Positions 48,901-56,322 of a stretch of DNA of 64,000 nucleotides are shown here, one piece after another. Location of the stretch: contig NZ_MUNT01000010.1 in NCBI RefSeq assembly GCF_002001175.1, positions 1-64,000 on the forward strand, written 5' to 3'. This DNA is from Rhodanobacter sp. C03. Its GTDB lineage: Bacteria; Pseudomonadota; Gammaproteobacteria; Xanthomonadales; Rhodanobacteraceae. The notes under the pieces were generated by a model. That model did not search any database, had not been told where the DNA came from, and saw only the letters and a list, made by a program, of their open reading frames with translations. The translations under genes and the position numbers were made by a program. Positions within the stretch are counted from its first letter, which is position 1. Each line of letters opens with the position of its first letter.

Positions 48901-49108
48901 CGAGCTGGCGACCCACATGAAGGCCGATCCACGCCTGCGCAACGTGCCGATCATCATGATCACCTCGCGCAGCGGCGACAAACATCGCCAGCGTGCGTTC
49001 GACATCGGCGTGGATCGCTACCTCGGCAAGCCGTACCAGGAGGCCGAGCTGCTGATGCAGATCGGCGAGGTGCTTGAGCAGCGTGCGGCGGAGCCGGTTC
49101 ATGACTGA
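42977..49108 (+). CDS. chpA: Chemosensory hybrid histidine kinase/response regulator ChpA (PilL)
   Basis: This 2043-residue CheA-type kinase controls twitching motility. The first 600 residues are FimL-like with no classic HPt motif. HPt histidines are His736 (SFHTLKGSG), His923 (VHTLHGA) and His1295 (LHTLKGGAR). Residues about 1104-1228 form an Ala/Glu-rich helical linker made of a duplicated 60-residue unit. The CheA core follows: dimerisation helices near 1425, the ATPase N box near 1615 and G boxes near 1660-1710, a CheW-like domain, and a C-terminal receiver with phosphoacceptor Asp1966. It overlaps the next gene by 8 nt. Confidence 0.96.
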   Translation: MRLQDHIDFTTLQWVKPELDDTLSIAREALESYVDNPGKREFMRTCADHLHQVLGTLRMVELYGAAMVAAEMETLSIALLEEHVAHREEAYAALMRGLMQLPDYLERLSSGHRDVPVVLLPLLNDLRASREQPPLTDSAMFHPNLDAFLPEQAPAAMSEAYAEAHRGELVDLRLRFQQQLLSWFRGQNAAQQLIGMRKTLLAITARCHHVHGRRLWWITAGVLEGLEQGALRSHAAEVRQLIGKVDRNIRLLIEQGENSLRGGEADEVASQLLYIVAQAKQRSPHMELLRTTYALDGLLPAAGELEHARGSMAGHNRALLDSVSRALKDDLLRVKEALDLFLRQQDGDPAQLAAQGEVLERVGDTLGMLALAVPRRVVNEQRRVLDEIANRLRMADEDTLLDVAGALLYVEASLDDHIESLGSEGEPVSSGAGHGLPRSEALGVVTTLMQEAISNTNKVKDAIVAFVESGWQHDRLAGTPTLMNEVAGAMRMLSATRSAELADGVGRFVGYELLDDHRVPSGAQMDHLADALAALEYYLEAAREHRGGLEHILDVAEHSLGLLGYWPVPAMRESSAATVAASDVEAPAEARAGHGIEHEEHPELSESVSLLPGDDLGHLFIGTSEPHAAPVHNLDGLRLAQTEATTPAMLEGSSSELPDGDWVEIEEEVFEQQPVRDALAANTTFNTNAEGIDDDIREIFLEEMQEEIENLRSAEGVWLADPAQISSLIGIRRSFHTLKGSGRLVGAGVLGEFAWKVEDMLNRVLDNSIQPDENVQAVVRHAIDSLPQLLVALKGEGAPTAPLSAIMQAAEQLAAGQPARMEDYASAATETVRRVVRRRVPRLDVAAQSVPEASVTDAHSFAAAHEAVEQMPVMAGPVMPPVDPVLLEILRSEVAQYLQTIRAAIQRSRNALPIGEELLRAVHTLHGAIAMVDIPLLTQLLSPLEGLLKRLRAASLPLSADGVHLLGQSVDVVDQVMSQFDVAEPQLPNVDELTSQLIAMRDHYPESQVAHVVFEPHPDEVEPAAEAAAPAPAGIDETAMGASLDASMDRLTAEQPQQTGTEAPSNAAPLPEIHPDDAHHAELAAELVAALGAFEPEAAVAERAAAEKLAVEQAAAEKAAAEQVAAEHAAAEQAAAEKLAAEHAAAEKLAAEQAAAEKLAAEQAATEKLAVEQAAAEKAAAEQVAAEHAAAEKLAAEQAAAEHAAQEQAAHEHAAAEKLAAEHAAANDGSVATEAEPAQEPTYALAGSGLIDADLLEVFIDEAREILDHADGVLAQWHAEPTELAHVAELQRDLHTLKGGARIAGLSSVGDLAHAIETVLEKPVRDAQKTGPLIAALEASFDQLHALTQQISQGQTPAYPQTTIDHLLGLAGEHTLADDELPATAVMPTPESKPVRTTPLPVLPSTLDGLELPELLPEEEQEVRSPQEQIRVRADLLDNLVNHAGEVAIYRSRLEQQVAGYRFNLVELEQTVARLRSQLRMLEIETEAQIIARFQREHREAGLAAFDPLELDRYSQLQQYSRALAESVSDLVSIQSMLDELTRQAETLLIQQSRVSTELQDGLLRTRMLPFDTMVPNLRRTLRQAAQEQGKSAQLYVDGAHGEMDRNLLDRIKAPFEHMLRNAIAHGIETPAERRKAGKPAEGSVHIQVAREATEVVIRVSDDGRGLDRAAIRKRGIERGLLRADTKPTDNQLLSLITLPGFSTASKVTQLAGRGVGMDVVANEIKQLGGSLSIESDEGKGSTFVLRLPFTLAVTQAILVRIGEATFAIPMTSVQGVARVNPDDLTILLAEDEPSFQYGLESYGIHDLAELLGLPPGLPAEGEQQPLLLTRAGDLRAAIRIDAVLGSREIVVKSVGPQISSVPGLLGATIMGDGSVLVILDLAPLVRHGITRRIQRLSDGLSAVQAPVIEEVRVRPLVMVVDDSITMRKVTSRVLERHEYEVSTAKDGVDAVEKLHERVPDLMLLDIEMPRMDGYELATHMKADPRLRNVPIIMITSRSGDKHRQRAFDIGVDRYLGKPYQEAELLMQIGEVLEQRAAEPVHD
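46286..46645 (+). repeat. 180-bp tandem duplication inside chpA (Ala/Glu-rich linker)
   Basis: Two 180-bp units encode related 60-residue blocks. Landmarks such as GCCGTGGAGCAAGC recur exactly 180 bp apart (46304 and 46484). Each block is itself built of five-residue units of the type xAAE[KQH]. The second block is more diverged near its end. The repeat is in frame and keeps the linker helical and highly charged. Confidence 0.8.
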
Positions 49109-50873
49109 TACGACGCCGGCGGTCGCCCTGCTGTTCGACGACACGGTACTAGGCGGTCAGTTGCGCGAGGCGCTGCATGAGCGTGGCGCGCGGATTGTCC
49201 ATGAGGGTGGCGTTGCCAGCCTCAATCGGGAGTTGTTGCACCAGGTGGGCGCCGATGTGCTGGTGGTCAATCTGGACGACAGTGCCGACGACGCGCTCGA
49301 TCATCTGTACGAGCTGATCGATGGCGACCGACCGCGGGTGGTCTTCAATGATGCACAGGCCAGTCGCAACTTGAATGGCTGGGACCGTGCCCGCTGGGCG
49401 CGGCATCTGGCGGTCAAGGTGCTGGCGGCAGGCGATCTCGATCCGCCGCGCCCGGAAGATGCCCGCGGCATCGAAACACCGGCGCCGGTCGGGCAGCCTG
49501 AATCTGCCCACATTGCGGCTGTCACACTCGAAACCCCGGCTGAAGCCGCAGCGGCATTTGCCGAGACAGCACCGGTGCCGGCGGAATCCGGAATTGAAGA
49601 GCATGCGCCGGCCACTGAGCCAACGCCGGAAGCCGAGTCGGAGTCGATGCTGCTGGAGTCGGACTTGCTGCCGCATGACGACCTCGATGGTCAGTACGAG
49701 AAGAGCGCCAGCGCCGAATCGGAAAATCTGGCAGCGGAACTGGAGGCGTTGCTGGCTTCCGATGAATTGCACATCGACGCCGATGACGCATCCGGGCCTG
49801 GCCTGCGCTTCACCAGTGACGAGGAGTTGCCGCCGTTGCATGATGGCGATTTCGGCGTGCTGCCGACTCCAACCGAGGCAGGAGCGGGTCATCACGCGGC
49901 ATCGTTTACTGCTGCAGCCACCCTGCCGCAGGCTGCGGCCTTTCAGCTCGATCATCTGCAGCTGGCATCGCAGGACGATCCGTCGATCGTGACCCTTCCG
50001 GCATCTGCGAACGAGTCTGCTCCTGTCGCTTCCATGGCTGCACCGGTCAGTGCGCCCGACAGTTGGGCGCTGCTGGATGACGATGTGCTACTTGCCGAGC
50101 CGACCAGGACCGATGCCGCTGCGTTTGGCGTCGAAAAATTGAGTGCCGCCGATTTCCTCGCGCCGGATGTCGGACCGGTTGCACCCGGGGTCGAGGCAGT
50201 GATGAATCTGGAGCTGATGTCGATCGAAGAGGCGATCGCTCCGACACCTTATTTGCATGACCATGATGGGCATGACCACGTGATGATGCTCGACGAACTG
50301 GGCGGTGCCCTGAGCCGGCTCGTCCTGTTGGGGGCCGCCCCCAGTGGCGCGGATTCCGTCTGCAGCTTCCTTGCGGCATTGCCGGCAAGTTCGCGATTGA
50401 CCTTTCTGCATACCCAGCACCTGGGCGAACAGGAATCGGATGCTGTGTTGGCGCAGCGGCTGGCGGCAGTTTGCCCGCTACCGGTACGACTGGCGGAGCA
50501 GGGCAGTCGCGCCACGTCCGGTGAGGTGCTGCTGGTGCCGGCAGGAAAGCAGGTGATACTGCGTCGTGACGGCAAGATCGAACTGCAGGCGATCGCTTCG
50601 GATCAGGTACAGGGCCCGTCGATCGACACCAGCTTCACCATGGCGGCGAATGCGTTCGGCCGCGATGCAGTGGCGATCGTGTTCGCGGGGCGGGCCAACG
50701 ATGCCGTCGCGGGCTCGCAGGCGATCCATGATCGCGGCGGCCAGGTCTGGGTAGAGTCGTCGTCCGGCGAGCATTTCGCCGATATGGTCAGCGGTATCTT
50801 CGCCGAACGACTGGTCAGTTTTTCCGGTACGCCGCATGAGTTGGCGGCGCACCTGATCGAGGTGTTTCCATGA
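49101..50873 (+). CDS. CheB-like methylesterase-domain protein (ChpB equivalent), catalytic Ser missing
   Basis: This 590-residue protein has a receiver-like N-terminus lacking a clear phospho-Asp, a long acidic Ala/Glu/Pro-rich middle (about residues 120-380), and a C-terminal CheB domain. In that domain the Asp of the triad (Asp534 in RANDAVAG) and the His (His440 in TQHLG) align with CheB, but the GASTGG nucleophile motif reads GAAPSG, with Ala413 where the Ser should be. CheB removes receptor methyl groups; here the reaction is doubtful. It overlaps chpA by 8 nt and chpC by 4 nt. Confidence 0.85.
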   Translation: MTDTTPAVALLFDDTVLGGQLREALHERGARIVHEGGVASLNRELLHQVGADVLVVNLDDSADDALDHLYELIDGDRPRVVFNDAQASRNLNGWDRARWARHLAVKVLAAGDLDPPRPEDARGIETPAPVGQPESAHIAAVTLETPAEAAAAFAETAPVPAESGIEEHAPATEPTPEAESESMLLESDLLPHDDLDGQYEKSASAESENLAAELEALLASDELHIDADDASGPGLRFTSDEELPPLHDGDFGVLPTPTEAGAGHHAASFTAAATLPQAAAFQLDHLQLASQDDPSIVTLPASANESAPVASMAAPVSAPDSWALLDDDVLLAEPTRTDAAAFGVEKLSAADFLAPDVGPVAPGVEAVMNLELMSIEEAIAPTPYLHDHDGHDHVMMLDELGGALSRLVLLGAAPSGADSVCSFLAALPASSRLTFLHTQHLGEQESDAVLAQRLAAVCPLPVRLAEQGSRATSGEVLLVPAGKQVILRRDGKIELQAIASDQVQGPSIDTSFTMAANAFGRDAVAIVFAGRANDAVAGSQAIHDRGGQVWVESSSGEHFADMVSGIFAERLVSFSGTPHELAAHLIEVFP

Positions 50874-51388
50874 GTGATCCGCTGCCGCGTGAAATCCGTT
50901 GCGTGCTGGTGCCAGTCGGCAACCAGCGCCTGTTGTTGCCCAATGCCACGATCGCCGAAGTGATCACCCAGAGCAAACCCGAACCGGTCGCCGGTGCACC
51001 TGAATGGTTGCTCGGGCGTATTGCCTGGCGCGGCTGGCGGGTGCCGCTGGTGTCGTTCACCCAACTGGCCGGTACCGAAGAAGGTGACGCCGAGTTGAGT
51101 GTGCGTGTGGCCGTGCTGAAGGCGCTTGGCGGCAACCAAAAACTGCCGTTCATCGCCGTGCTGACGCAGGGTTTTCCACGCCTGACCACGTTGAACGCAG
51201 AGTTGATCATCCCCACCCACGACGGCAGCCAGCTGCCGGCAGGTGTGCGCGCGCAGGTATTGGTGCGCGATGACGTCGCGATGATCCCCGATCTGGAATG
51301 GATCGAGACCGAACTGCTCGACCTGCTCGACAAGGCGGATGCGCCGGAGCCGGTGGAATCCGGCGAGTCGTCCGACAGCGAAGGCTGA
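50870..51388 (+). CDS. chpC: CheW-like protein ChpC
   Basis: This 172-residue protein is one CheW domain with an acidic C-terminal tail: IRCVLVPVGNQRLLLPNATIAEVITQSKPEPVAGAPEWLLGRIAWRGWRVPLVSF. In Pseudomonas ChpC links further inputs to ChpA. The ATGA overlap with the CheB-like gene fixes the start. It is the last gene of the pil-chp operon and ends at a hairpin shared with convergent rsmE. Confidence 0.9.
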   Translation: MSDPLPREIRCVLVPVGNQRLLLPNATIAEVITQSKPEPVAGAPEWLLGRIAWRGWRVPLVSFTQLAGTEEGDAELSVRVAVLKALGGNQKLPFIAVLTQGFPRLTTLNAELIIPTHDGSQLPAGVRAQVLVRDDVAMIPDLEWIETELLDLLDKADAPEPVESGESSDSEG

Positions 51389-51401
51389 AAGCAGATCGGG
51401 G

Positions 51402-51427
51402 ACGGCGACAGGCCTAGCTGTCGCCGT
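51402..51427. terminator. Hairpin at the chpC/rsmE convergent junction
   Basis: A perfect 10-bp stem ACGGCGACAG / CTGTCGCCGT with a 6-nt loop spans the rsmE stop codon. It has no T tract. It could end both transcripts, which have only 25 bp between them. Confidence 0.6.
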
Positions 51428-52148
51428 GCAAGGCCTGCAACGCCGCGAGTGCGGCCAACCCGGCGGTCTCCGTGCGCAGAATGCGCGGGCCCAATCGCAG
51501 CCCGTCGAAACCGGCGGCAGTCAATGCGTTGATGTCGCGTTCACCCAGACCGCCTTCCGGACCCACCACCAGCAAGCCACCCGCTGCGGTGAAGCGCAGT
51601 TCGCGGGATGATCGGGTGGCCTCTGGTAGCAGCGCCAGGCGCAACGCATCCTCTCCGGTCAGGCCAGCCAGCCACAGCGGCAGCGGCAGCGCCGGGGTGA
51701 TCTCGGGCAGGCGCGCGCGACCGCTCTGCTCGCAGGCACTGGAAGCCACCGCGCGCCAATGTGCCAACCGCTTTTCCGCGCGTGCGGCATCCAGTTTCAC
51801 TTCCGAGCGCTCAGTCAGCAGCGGCACGATGCGCACTACGCCAAGCTCGGTCGCCTTCTGCACGATCAGGTCCATCTTCTCGCCACGTGCAACGCCCTGC
51901 GCCAAGGTCAGCGGCAGTGGCGATTCGTTGGCGAGCACCTGTCGGTCATCCACCCGCACCACGACTTCGCGCTTGCCGACACTCCGGATGGTGGCCGGGT
52001 AGTCGCTGCCATCGCCGTTGAACAGCGTGAGCGGGTCGCCGACTGTCAGACGCAGAACGCGGGCTACATGTTCCCCGGCCTGTGTCGGCAGGGGCCATTC
52101 GGTGCCGATGGCCAGCGGCAGGTCGACATGGATACGGATGGTGCGCAT
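51414..52148 (-). CDS. rsmE: 16S rRNA (uracil-1498-N3)-methyltransferase RsmE
   Basis: This 244-residue SPOUT methyltransferase modifies U1498 in the small ribosomal subunit. It has the N-terminal PUA-like part (IRIHVDLPLAIGTEWPLPTQAGEHVARVLRL), the QKATELGVVRIVPLLTERSEV segment and the SAM-binding knot LLVVGPEGGLGERDINALTAAGFDGLRLGPRILRTETAG. The start at 52148 gives the family N-terminus; an in-frame extension upstream is unlikely. It converges on chpC. Confidence 0.95.
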   Translation of the reverse strand: MRTIRIHVDLPLAIGTEWPLPTQAGEHVARVLRLTVGDPLTLFNGDGSDYPATIRSVGKREVVVRVDDRQVLANESPLPLTLAQGVARGEKMDLIVQKATELGVVRIVPLLTERSEVKLDAARAEKRLAHWRAVASSACEQSGRARLPEITPALPLPLWLAGLTGEDALRLALLPEATRSSRELRFTAAGGLLVVGPEGGLGERDINALTAAGFDGLRLGPRILRTETAGLAALAALQALHGDS

Positions 52149-52316
52149 GAAGCTGTCGCTGGGCGAAAAGGGCAGCATAACCGAGCGCGCGCCGGCTGGC
52201 CTGCGCGGTGCCAAGCTGAATTCCAGCGAGATGAACGACGGCGATGCATTTGTCTACAGCGACGCAAGCGCGCAGCATGGATGCCCCACCCAAGGTTGCA
52301 ACCGAGGTTTTCCGCC

Positions 52317-52640
52317 ATGTCCAAGCTATCCATCATTACGTTCGCCCTGATGACCGGCCTTGGCATCAGCGCGACGGCATTCGCCCAGAGTGCTCCGCCA
52401 GCGGGTACTGCCCAGGTCAGCCAGTTAGGGCAGCAATCGGTACCGGCAGTGCACCAGGTCATCAAGCCTGGCGACCGTAATTGCATACGTGATACCGGCA
52501 GCCTGATCCGGGCCAGGAAGGGCGAATGCCTGCCGGTGACCGGCCGCAGTTATAGCCGCGACGAATTGCAGCGCACAGGCTCTCCCAATACCGGCCGTGC
52601 CTTGCAGATGCTCGACCCGAGCATTGGCAGCGGGCATTGA
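52317..52640 (+). CDS. Small secreted protein of unknown function
   Basis: This 107-residue protein has a clean signal peptide (MSKLSIITFALMTGLGISATAFA, cleavage before QSA), so it is periplasmic or exported. The mature part is short and polar, with two cysteines in RNCIRDTGSLIRARKGECLPVTGRSYSRDELQRTG that could form one disulfide. No domain is recognised. It stands alone between divergent rsmE and convergent bioA. Confidence 0.75.
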   Translation: MSKLSIITFALMTGLGISATAFAQSAPPAGTAQVSQLGQQSVPAVHQVIKPGDRNCIRDTGSLIRARKGECLPVTGRSYSRDELQRTGSPNTGRALQMLDPSIGSGH

Positions 52641-52668
52641 CGTGGGCGGCGCCTGACGCGTTGACGGC

Positions 52669-54045
52669 CTATGGTAGAGACGTGCTTCCCACGGCTTGCT
52701 CGATGCCGGCGATGGCGGTATCCACCAGTTGGTCGAGCTCCTGCTCGGTGACCACATACGGTGGCATGAAATACACCACGTTGCCGAGCGGGCGCAGCAG
52801 CGCGCCATGCTGCAGACCGTGCAGGTACACCTGCAGCCCGCGTCGCTCCACTGCTGGAAACGGGCGTCGGCTGACCTTGTCGGCGACCAGTTCGATCGCC
52901 GCGATCATGCCGGTCTGACGCACGTCGGCGACATGCGGATGGTCGCGCAGCGGTTCGAGGCGTGTGGCCAGGTGCTTGGCGAGCTGGCGATTGCGTTCGA
53001 GTACCGGCTCATCGCGGAAGATCGCCAGCGTCTCCAGCGCCACCCGGCAGGCCAGCGGGTTGCCGGTATAGCTATGCGAATGCAGGAAGGCCTTGCCGGC
53101 GTTGTATTCCGCGTAGAACGCTTCGTAGATTCCGGTGGTGGTGAGTACCGCCGACAATGGCAGGAAGCCACCGGTGAGTCCCTTCGACAGGCACATGAAA
53201 TCCGGCGTTACGTTGGCCTGCTCACAGGCGAACAGCGTGCCCGTGCGGCCGAAGCCCACCGCAATTTCATCCGCGATGAAATGCACCGCGAACTCGTCGC
53301 ACAGCGCTCGCAGGCCGGTGAGGTAACTAGGGTGATACATGCGCATGCCGCCGGCGCATTGCACCAGCGGCTCGACGATCACCGCGCAGGTTTCATGCGC
53401 GTGTCGTTCGAGCAGCACGCGCATCTCGCCCAGGCGACGCGTGGCGATCTGTTCCGGTGACTCGCCTGGCTCGCCCTCGTACGCATCCGGCGATGGCGCC
53501 AGGAACGGCGTCAGCAGCAGCGGTGCATAGGTCTTGCGATACAGCGCCACGTCGCTGACCGACAGCGCGCCCAGCGTCTCGCCGTGATAGCTGCCAGTCA
53601 GCGCGATGAAGCGGGTCTTCTCGCCGTGGCCCTGATTGAGCCAATAGTGGAAGCTCATCTTCAACGCGACTTCGATAGCGGCCGAGCCATTGTCGGCGTA
53701 GAACACGCGATCCAGCCCGGGCGGCGTGATGCGTACCAGTTCTTCGGCCAGTTCGATCGCCGGCTGGTGGGTGAATCCGGCAAAGATCACGTGTTCCAGG
53801 GTGCGCGCCTGTTCGGCCAGCGCGGCGGCGATGCGTGGATTGGCATGGCCGAACAGGTTGGTCCACCATGAGCTGATGCCATCCAGATAGCGGCGACCGT
53901 CGGCGTCGATCAGCCACGCGCCGTCGCCGCGCACGATCGGCACCATCGGCACGCTTTCGTGATCGTGCATCTGGGTGCAGGGATGCCACAGGTGTTTCAG
54001 ATCGCGCGTGGCGAGCGCGACATTGCTGCTTGCAGGGATGATCAT
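52669..54045 (-). CDS. bioA: Adenosylmethionine-8-amino-7-oxononanoate aminotransferase
   Basis: This 458-residue PLP enzyme makes DAPA in biotin synthesis using S-adenosylmethionine as the amino donor. It has HLWHPCTQMHDHE near the N-terminus, the class III signatures FYADNGSAAIEVALKMSFHYW and FIADEIAVGFGRTGTLFACEQ, and the PLP lysine in LSKGLTGGFLPLSAVLTT. The ATG at 54045 was chosen over 15 extra in-frame residues. It is divergent from gspN with 43 bp between starts. No other bio gene is near. Confidence 0.96.
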   Translation of the reverse strand: MIIPASSNVALATRDLKHLWHPCTQMHDHESVPMVPIVRGDGAWLIDADGRRYLDGISSWWTNLFGHANPRIAAALAEQARTLEHVIFAGFTHQPAIELAEELVRITPPGLDRVFYADNGSAAIEVALKMSFHYWLNQGHGEKTRFIALTGSYHGETLGALSVSDVALYRKTYAPLLLTPFLAPSPDAYEGEPGESPEQIATRRLGEMRVLLERHAHETCAVIVEPLVQCAGGMRMYHPSYLTGLRALCDEFAVHFIADEIAVGFGRTGTLFACEQANVTPDFMCLSKGLTGGFLPLSAVLTTTGIYEAFYAEYNAGKAFLHSHSYTGNPLACRVALETLAIFRDEPVLERNRQLAKHLATRLEPLRDHPHVADVRQTGMIAAIELVADKVSRRPFPAVERRGLQVYLHGLQHGALLRPLGNVVYFMPPYVVTEQELDQLVDTAIAGIEQAVGSTSLP

Positions 54046-54088
54046 CCGGCTATCATCGGTGCTCCACGATGGGCACTCAAGCCTGCGC

Positions 54089-54919
54089 ATGGATCATCCC
54101 GGGAATCGACGTTTGAAGTATTTGCGAAAATGCCTGATCGGTTTCGGCATCTTGGCGTTGGTCGTGGCGTTGCTGCTGTGGTTTCTGCCGGCACGCCTGG
54201 CACTGCCGTGGATCGGGCCGCAACTACACGGGTTGCGCCTGCAGCAGCTGCAAGGCTCGCTGTGGGACGGTCATGCCGGCCAGGTGCTGACGGCCGATGG
54301 CCACGTCATGGGGCGACTGCAATGGACGCTGTCGCGGCGCGCCCTGTTCGGACAGGCGCAGGCACAGCTGGAGTTTCATGGGCCGCCGCTCGATTTTTCC
54401 GGTGGCATGCAACGCTTGCCGGATCACAAGCTTGAATGGCACGACGTGAGCCTGCGTGCCGAACTCGGGACATTGATGCCACGCACGAGTCTGCCGTTGG
54501 GTCAGCCGCGTGGCGAACTGCAACTGAACATCGAACATGCGCTGCTGCAAGGTGGCTGGCCGCTGCAATTGCAGGCGCAGGCGCAGTGGCGACATGCCGT
54601 CATGCACACACGTGATGGCGATGTGGCTTTGGGCGATCTGCACGGACAGGCGCAAGCGCAGGCCGGGGTGATTCAGGCGCAATGGCATGATGACGGACAG
54701 GGCCCGCTGCAGGTCGACGGCCAGCTGCAACTGAGTCCGCTCGGCTGGCGACTGGACGCAACGCTGCGCGCCAGACAGACTGATCCGGCATTACGCCATT
54801 GGCTGGCCGGGCTGGGACAGCCGGGTGCCGACGGAGATGTGCATATCCAACGCAGCGGCGGACTGGCGGCGACCCTGCCGGGCGCTGCCGCCACCAACCA
54901 GAGCACCAAACCACCATGA
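54089..54919 (+). CDS. gspN: Type II secretion system protein N (GspN)
   Basis: This 276-residue protein has a single N-terminal membrane helix (about residues 15-35) and a periplasmic part with the GspN pattern: LPARLALPWIGPQLHGLRLQQLQGSLWDGHAGQVLTADGHVMGRLQWTLSRRALF. GspN is a minor component of the type II secretion apparatus. No other gsp gene is present here. Its stop overlaps the next ATG by 4 nt, so it is co-transcribed with the inositol-monophosphatase-family gene. Confidence 0.85.
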   Translation: MDHPGNRRLKYLRKCLIGFGILALVVALLLWFLPARLALPWIGPQLHGLRLQQLQGSLWDGHAGQVLTADGHVMGRLQWTLSRRALFGQAQAQLEFHGPPLDFSGGMQRLPDHKLEWHDVSLRAELGTLMPRTSLPLGQPRGELQLNIEHALLQGGWPLQLQAQAQWRHAVMHTRDGDVALGDLHGQAQAQAGVIQAQWHDDGQGPLQVDGQLQLSPLGWRLDATLRARQTDPALRHWLAGLGQPGADGDVHIQRSGGLAATLPGAAATNQSTKPP

Positions 54920-55725
54920 ATTCCGAGATGGTCGCGTCGGCACTGACCGCCGCGCGCGAAGCGGCGGCTGCGGCCGCCGAAATAATTCGTCACTACTGGC
55001 ATCGAGGCGTCGAGGTGGAACTGAAGCCGGATGCGACGCCGGTGACGATTGCCGATCGCGAGGCGGAGCGTGCGATTCGACAAATCCTGCAGGCGGCGTT
55101 GCCGCAGGCGGCGATCTATGGCGAGGAGTTCGGTTATGACGGCGGCGGGCTCGAAGGCGAGCGCGGTGGCCTGCTATGGCTGGTCGATCCGCTCGATGGC
55201 ACCAAGAGTTTCGTGCGGCGCACGCCGTTTTTCTCCACCCAGATTGCGTTGATGGATGGCAACGAGCTGGTGCTCGGCGTGTCCAGCGCACCGATCTACG
55301 GTGAGACCATGTGGGCCAGCGCCGGCGGCGGTGCATGGCTCGATGGCGAGCGCGTGCGAGTAGCGGATACCAGCACGATCAGCGAGGCATCGATTTCCAC
55401 CGGCAACGTCAAGACGCTGACCGCCGATGCTCGCTGGGATGCGCTCGGCGCCTTGATCCGCGACAGCAACCGCATCCGCGGCTACGGCGATTTCTGCCAT
55501 TACCACCTGCTGGCGCGTGGCTCGCTGGATCTGGTGATCGAGTCGGACGTGAACATTCTCGATATCGCCGCGCTGGCGGTGATCGTGCGCGAGGCCGGCG
55601 GAGTGTTCACCGATCTGGCTGGCGCAGCATTGACGCTGGATACGCGCAGCGTGCTGGCCGGCACGCCGGCGATCCACCGGCAGGCGTTGCAGCGACTGCG
55701 CCTGGATGCCGGCACGGCGCCATGA
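54916..55725 (+). CDS. Inositol monophosphatase family phosphatase (HisN-like)
   Basis: This 269-residue Mg2+-dependent phosphatase has the family motifs GEEFG, WLVDPLDGTKSFVRRTPFFSTQIAL (metal-binding DPLDGT near residue 94) and the later ESDVNILDIAALAVIVREAGG. The DGTKSFVRRTPFF variant and the GYGDFCHYHLLARGSLDLVIE segment resemble bacterial histidinol-phosphate phosphatases of the HisN type, so histidinol phosphate is a possible substrate. No his operon is nearby. It is a distant paralogue of the cysQ gene 600 bp downstream. Confidence 0.87.
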   Translation: MNSEMVASALTAAREAAAAAAEIIRHYWHRGVEVELKPDATPVTIADREAERAIRQILQAALPQAAIYGEEFGYDGGGLEGERGGLLWLVDPLDGTKSFVRRTPFFSTQIALMDGNELVLGVSSAPIYGETMWASAGGGAWLDGERVRVADTSTISEASISTGNVKTLTADARWDALGALIRDSNRIRGYGDFCHYHLLARGSLDLVIESDVNILDIAALAVIVREAGGVFTDLAGAALTLDTRSVLAGTPAIHRQALQRLRLDAGTAP

Positions 55726-55764
55726 CCGCCTGCGTCGCGGCGGTCATGGCGCTAGAATGACCAG

Positions 55765-56322
55765 ATGCGCAAGCCACCCATCATCCACGCTACGCGGGAC
55801 GTCACCGACAGCCATTTCCTGCACGTCGAGCAGCTCGATCTGGAGTTTTCCAACGGCGAACGTCGCACCTATGAGCGACTGAAAAGCGGCAGCCTGGGTG
55901 CGGTGATCATTGTGCCGATGCTTGACGACGAAACAGTGTTGCTGGTGCGCGAATATGGCGCCGGTGTCGGTCGTTACGAACTCGGCCTGCCGAAGGGCCG
56001 GCTGGATCAGGACGAGACTGCCGAGCAGGGCGCCGAGCGCGAGCTGAAGGAAGAGATCGGCTACGGTGCGCGTCGGCTGAAGATTCTGCACGACCTGTCG
56101 CTGTTGCCGTCGTACATGACCCATGTGGCGCATGTGGTGCTGGCGCAGGATCTGTATCCCGAACGTCTGATAGGTGATGAACCCGAGGAACTCGACGTGG
56201 TGCCATGGAAGATGTCCGAACTGCATACCTTGCTCGGTCGCGATGACGTGACCGAAGGCCGCTCGATCGCTGCGTTGTTCATGGCTCGCGAGTACCTCGC
56301 CGGGCGCTTTCAGCGCGCATGA
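55765..56322 (+). CDS. nudE: ADP compounds hydrolase NudE (Nudix)
   Basis: This 185-residue Nudix hydrolase cleaves ADP-linked compounds such as ADP-ribose and NADH. The Nudix box is complete in GRLDQDETAEQGAERELKEEIGY, near residues 79-101. The N-terminal VEQLDLEFSNGERRTYERL is typical of NudE. It starts 39 bp after the phosphatase gene and overlaps cysQ by ATGA. A nudE-cysQ pair is common in gammaproteobacteria. Confidence 0.93.
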   Translation: MRKPPIIHATRDVTDSHFLHVEQLDLEFSNGERRTYERLKSGSLGAVIIVPMLDDETVLLVREYGAGVGRYELGLPKGRLDQDETAEQGAERELKEEIGYGARRLKILHDLSLLPSYMTHVAHVVLAQDLYPERLIGDEPEELDVVPWKMSELHTLLGRDDVTEGRSIAALFMAREYLAGRFQRA

